From a virus, in IMG/VR virus record IMGVR_UViG_3300017752_000033, positions 1 to 43,476 of that record: DNA of 43,476 bases. One strand, given 5' to 3'. The notes beneath the pieces were generated by a model. The model was not told the DNA's origin. It was given only the letters and a program-made list of their open reading frames with translations, and did no database searches. Positions within the stretch are counted from its first letter, which is position 1; each line of letters begins with the position of its first letter. The position numbers and the translations under genes are program-made. Below are positions 41,661 through 43,476 of the stretch, piece after piece.

Positions 41661-42727
41661 AACCCCAATTTCAACATCAAATTATAACTAGCTTTGCTTT
41701 ATGGCTGGATTACGTTATATTAAGTAAGGGAGAGGCTTTTCAAAATATAGAAGCTACATTTTATCATCAAGATGATGATCGACTAGATCCTGATTTTATA
41801 GCTTTCGCATCTCCACACAAGCAATGGGTGACCGATTCATCAATTAAAAACGCTAAAATTATAGAGAGTATTATTTTAGACGGTAGAGAAATTGCAAACA
41901 ATACAAATGGCATTAGATACGATTATAATAATGGCAGAGTTATTGTACCAAGATTAATAGCTAATGAAAATTCAATCGTAGAAGGCACATATGCGGTTAA
42001 GGATTTCAATATTTACATTACTGACCAAACAGAAGAAGAGTTATTAATTGAAACTAAATTTGATAAAAATAGCAGGTTTGATCAGGAGGTTTTAGGGGGA
42101 GTTAAGCCATACGACCAAGTAGTTCCGGCTATTTTTTGTTCTTACGAGCAAGGTTTCAATGTTCCATTTGCTTTTGGGGGAGAAGATATCACTCAATCGA
42201 ATATTAGGTGTGTTGTGTTTGCGGAAAATTCATACCAATTGGATGGAGCATTTTCTATATTAAAAGATTTAAATTCAACCACTGTGGCGAATGTCGGATT
42301 TAATGAACATCCTCTTAATGAGTTTGGGGGTTTGAAATACGGACATTACGACTATCAAGACTTGAGTGAAAGATATTATAATATCAAAAACAGTTCAAGT
42401 GTTTTCTATATAGATAGAGTTACTGTTTCTAAACTTAACGACAAAGTAGCAAAAAAATCTCATCCAGGATTATATATAGGATTTATTGATGTAGAAGTTA
42501 GAGCTCACAGATTTCCTCGAGCAGAATTAGTTGAGCCAGTAGCCATTAGGCCTCCAAAGACTGGGTTGGAACCTTTACCTCCATATCAATTAACAATCGG
42601 ACCATTACTGCCAATGGCACCATATAGTTTGGAGTTGCAAACGATAGAAAAACCCAATAGCCCATACAATTTATTATTGAACCCGAATAATTCACCTCAC
42701 GCTCCAGAAAATTTAACTTTAAAATAA
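41657..42727 (+). CDS. Virion structural protein with Pro-Tyr C-terminal repeats
   Basis: 356 residues, coupled to the preceding gene by ATGA. Residues 1-280 are a mixed alpha/beta domain starting with a helix (HQIITSFALWLDYVILSKGE) and containing IFCSYEQGFNVPFAFGGED and FYIDRVTVSKLNDKVAKKSH. The last ~60 residues hold four spaced short units, PPYQLTI, APYSLEL, SPYNLLL and APENLTL, separated by Pro-rich linkers. These look like short peptide docking motifs or an extended strand series. Operon context suggests a neck or tail-terminator region protein. The family is not recognised. Confidence 0.6.
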   Translation: MKPQFQHQIITSFALWLDYVILSKGEAFQNIEATFYHQDDDRLDPDFIAFASPHKQWVTDSSIKNAKIIESIILDGREIANNTNGIRYDYNNGRVIVPRLIANENSIVEGTYAVKDFNIYITDQTEEELLIETKFDKNSRFDQEVLGGVKPYDQVVPAIFCSYEQGFNVPFAFGGEDITQSNIRCVVFAENSYQLDGAFSILKDLNSTTVANVGFNEHPLNEFGGLKYGHYDYQDLSERYYNIKNSSSVFYIDRVTVSKLNDKVAKKSHPGLYIGFIDVEVRAHRFPRAELVEPVAIRPPKTGLEPLPPYQLTIGPLLPMAPYSLELQTIEKPNSPYNLLLNPNNSPHAPENLTLK

Positions 42728-42742
42728 GAATTTTGTATTTAT

Positions 42743-42750
42743 TATAAATA
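42743..42750 (+). promoter_or_regulatory. TATAAATA, T4-late-like promoter core
   Basis: An exact TATAAATA lies 24 bases before the ATG of the FnIII/Thr-Pro protein, in a 47-base intergenic gap. It matches the -10-like element of T4-type late promoters. In AT-rich DNA it may be chance, and no late sigma factor is visible in this window. Confidence 0.3.
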
Positions 42751-42774
42751 ATAAGTGTAATGAAATAGATTGTT

Positions 42775-43476
42775 ATGTCGGAAAATCAGGAATATAAAGT
42801 ATACTATAGCTTTTTGCATAGAAATGAAGATCCATATAGAGCTGAAGGGTACAAAGTATATCGGCAAGATGGAATTAATGCTGAGTATAATTTAATAAAA
42901 AGCTTAGATCCAATAGAAGGCATAGATGGAGAGCCAATAAAAATTACTGGGGTAGATACAGTTTTGGATTGTGGAATAGTTTACAACTATAGAGTGTCAG
43001 CTTATAATTCTAGGGGTGAAGTAGACTGTATTAACCCTACTTTTTCAGGAATTAATTTTCCATGTCCTACAGCATCACCTACTCCCACGATGTCAATTAC
43101 TCCGACAATATCAATTAGCCCTACGATTACCCCTCAAACAACCGTTACTACTACTCCTTTACCGACACCTTCAGTTACAAAAACTCCAGTAGCTACCGTA
43201 TCATTAACACCCACATTAACACCATCAATCACTTTAAGCTCTAGTCCACCACCTAGTCCATCGGTAAGTAAAACTCCAGTAGCTACACCTTTGGCAACTC
43301 CATCAGTTACTCCATCAATTACTTTGAGTGCTAGTCCACCACCTAGTCCATCGGTAAGTAAAACTCCAGTAGCTACACCTTCGGTAACTCCATCGATTAC
43401 TCCATCAATTACTTTGAGTGCTAGTCCACCACCTAGTCCATCGGTGAGTAAAACTCCAGTAGCTACACCTTCGGTA
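42775..43476 (+). CDS. FnIII-like domain plus Ser/Thr-Pro repeat protein, N-terminal part (cut by window edge)
   Basis: 234 residues are visible and the frame is open at the right edge. Residues ~5-85 look like one fibronectin type III domain: YKVYYSFLHRNEDPYRAEGY, then YNLIKSLDP and CGIVYNYRVSAYNSRGEV, the usual WxVxA-type strands. From ~98 on, the protein is Thr/Ser/Pro repeat (for example SPPPSPSVSKTPVATP), with an exact 30-residue period near the end. A surface-exposed adhesion or decoration protein of the neck or tail is likely. No ribosome site is evident; a TATAAATA lies upstream. The composition matches the linkers of the giant tip protein on the opposite strand. Confidence 0.8.
   Translation, partial: MSENQEYKVYYSFLHRNEDPYRAEGYKVYRQDGINAEYNLIKSLDPIEGIDGEPIKITGVDTVLDCGIVYNYRVSAYNSRGEVDCINPTFSGINFPCPTASPTPTMSITPTISISPTITPQTTVTTTPLPTPSVTKTPVATVSLTPTLTPSITLSSSPPPSPSVSKTPVATPLATPSVTPSITLSASPPPSPSVSKTPVATPSVTPSITPSITLSASPPPSPSVSKTPVATPSV
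43243..43476 (+). repeat. 90-bp tandem repeat in the Ser/Thr-Pro protein
   Basis: Units begin at 43243, 43333 and 43423 (the last is cut by the window). The first two differ at only a few positions. Each codes for 30 residues of SPPPSPSVSKTPVATP-type sequence, so unit gain or loss keeps the frame. Confidence 0.9.

Noticed and set aside
1-43476. tRNA genes, insertion sequences, attachment sites
   Set aside because: None seen on reading both strands. Coding density is almost complete and no cloverleaf-like or transposase-like sequence was noticed.

Overview
The window is a block of tail genes from a large, apparently lytic, long-tailed bacteriophage (siphovirus type). By eye it is AT-rich. The minus-strand order matches the lambda tail operon: tail chaperones, tape measure, then homologues of gpM, gpL, gpK and a gpI-gpJ fusion. 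Stop codons TAA, TAG and TGA all end genes, so the standard bacterial code applies. No integrase, tRNA, CRISPR array, transposase or host gene is visible. The host cannot be named. The Thr-Pro-rich repeats, glycosyltransferases and low G+C resemble uncultured aquatic phages, but that is an impression and not a search result.

Layout. A short divergent gap near 40.54-40.59 kb separates two transcription units. Rightward are three likely neck or tail-completion genes and the start of a gene with an FnIII-like domain followed by a Thr/Ser-Pro repeat tract, cut by the window end. Leftward is one dense, mostly overlapping operon of about 40 kb: a small protein; two abutting paralogous chaperone-like proteins in one frame; a 3860-residue tape measure; two paralogous tail-tube-like proteins; gpM-, gpL- and gpK-like tip proteins; a 5109-residue gpI-gpJ fusion; a beta-rich protein; a small acidic protein; two DUF2827-type glycosyltransferases; a four-domain glycosyltransferase/methyltransferase fusion; and the start of a fibre-like gene, cut by the left edge.

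How the parts fit. The tape measure sets tail length and is packed inside the tube. Between roughly residues 543 and 1842 it carries eight copies of a short GLIPNF motif separating unrelated segments. One segment looks like an ADP-ribosyltransferase and another like a degenerate PD-(D/E)XK nuclease, which suggests protein cargo delivered with the tape measure. The giant tip protein keeps the lambda gpJ core but splits it with a ~2150-residue insert and a ~100-residue hydrophobic insert, and ends in Calx-beta and carbohydrate-binding-like domains spaced by mucin-like Thr-Pro linkers. The adjacent glycosyltransferases could modify those linkers or the host surface. The cargo-bearing tape measure and the possible self-glycosylated tail tip are the two best candidates for undescribed biology.
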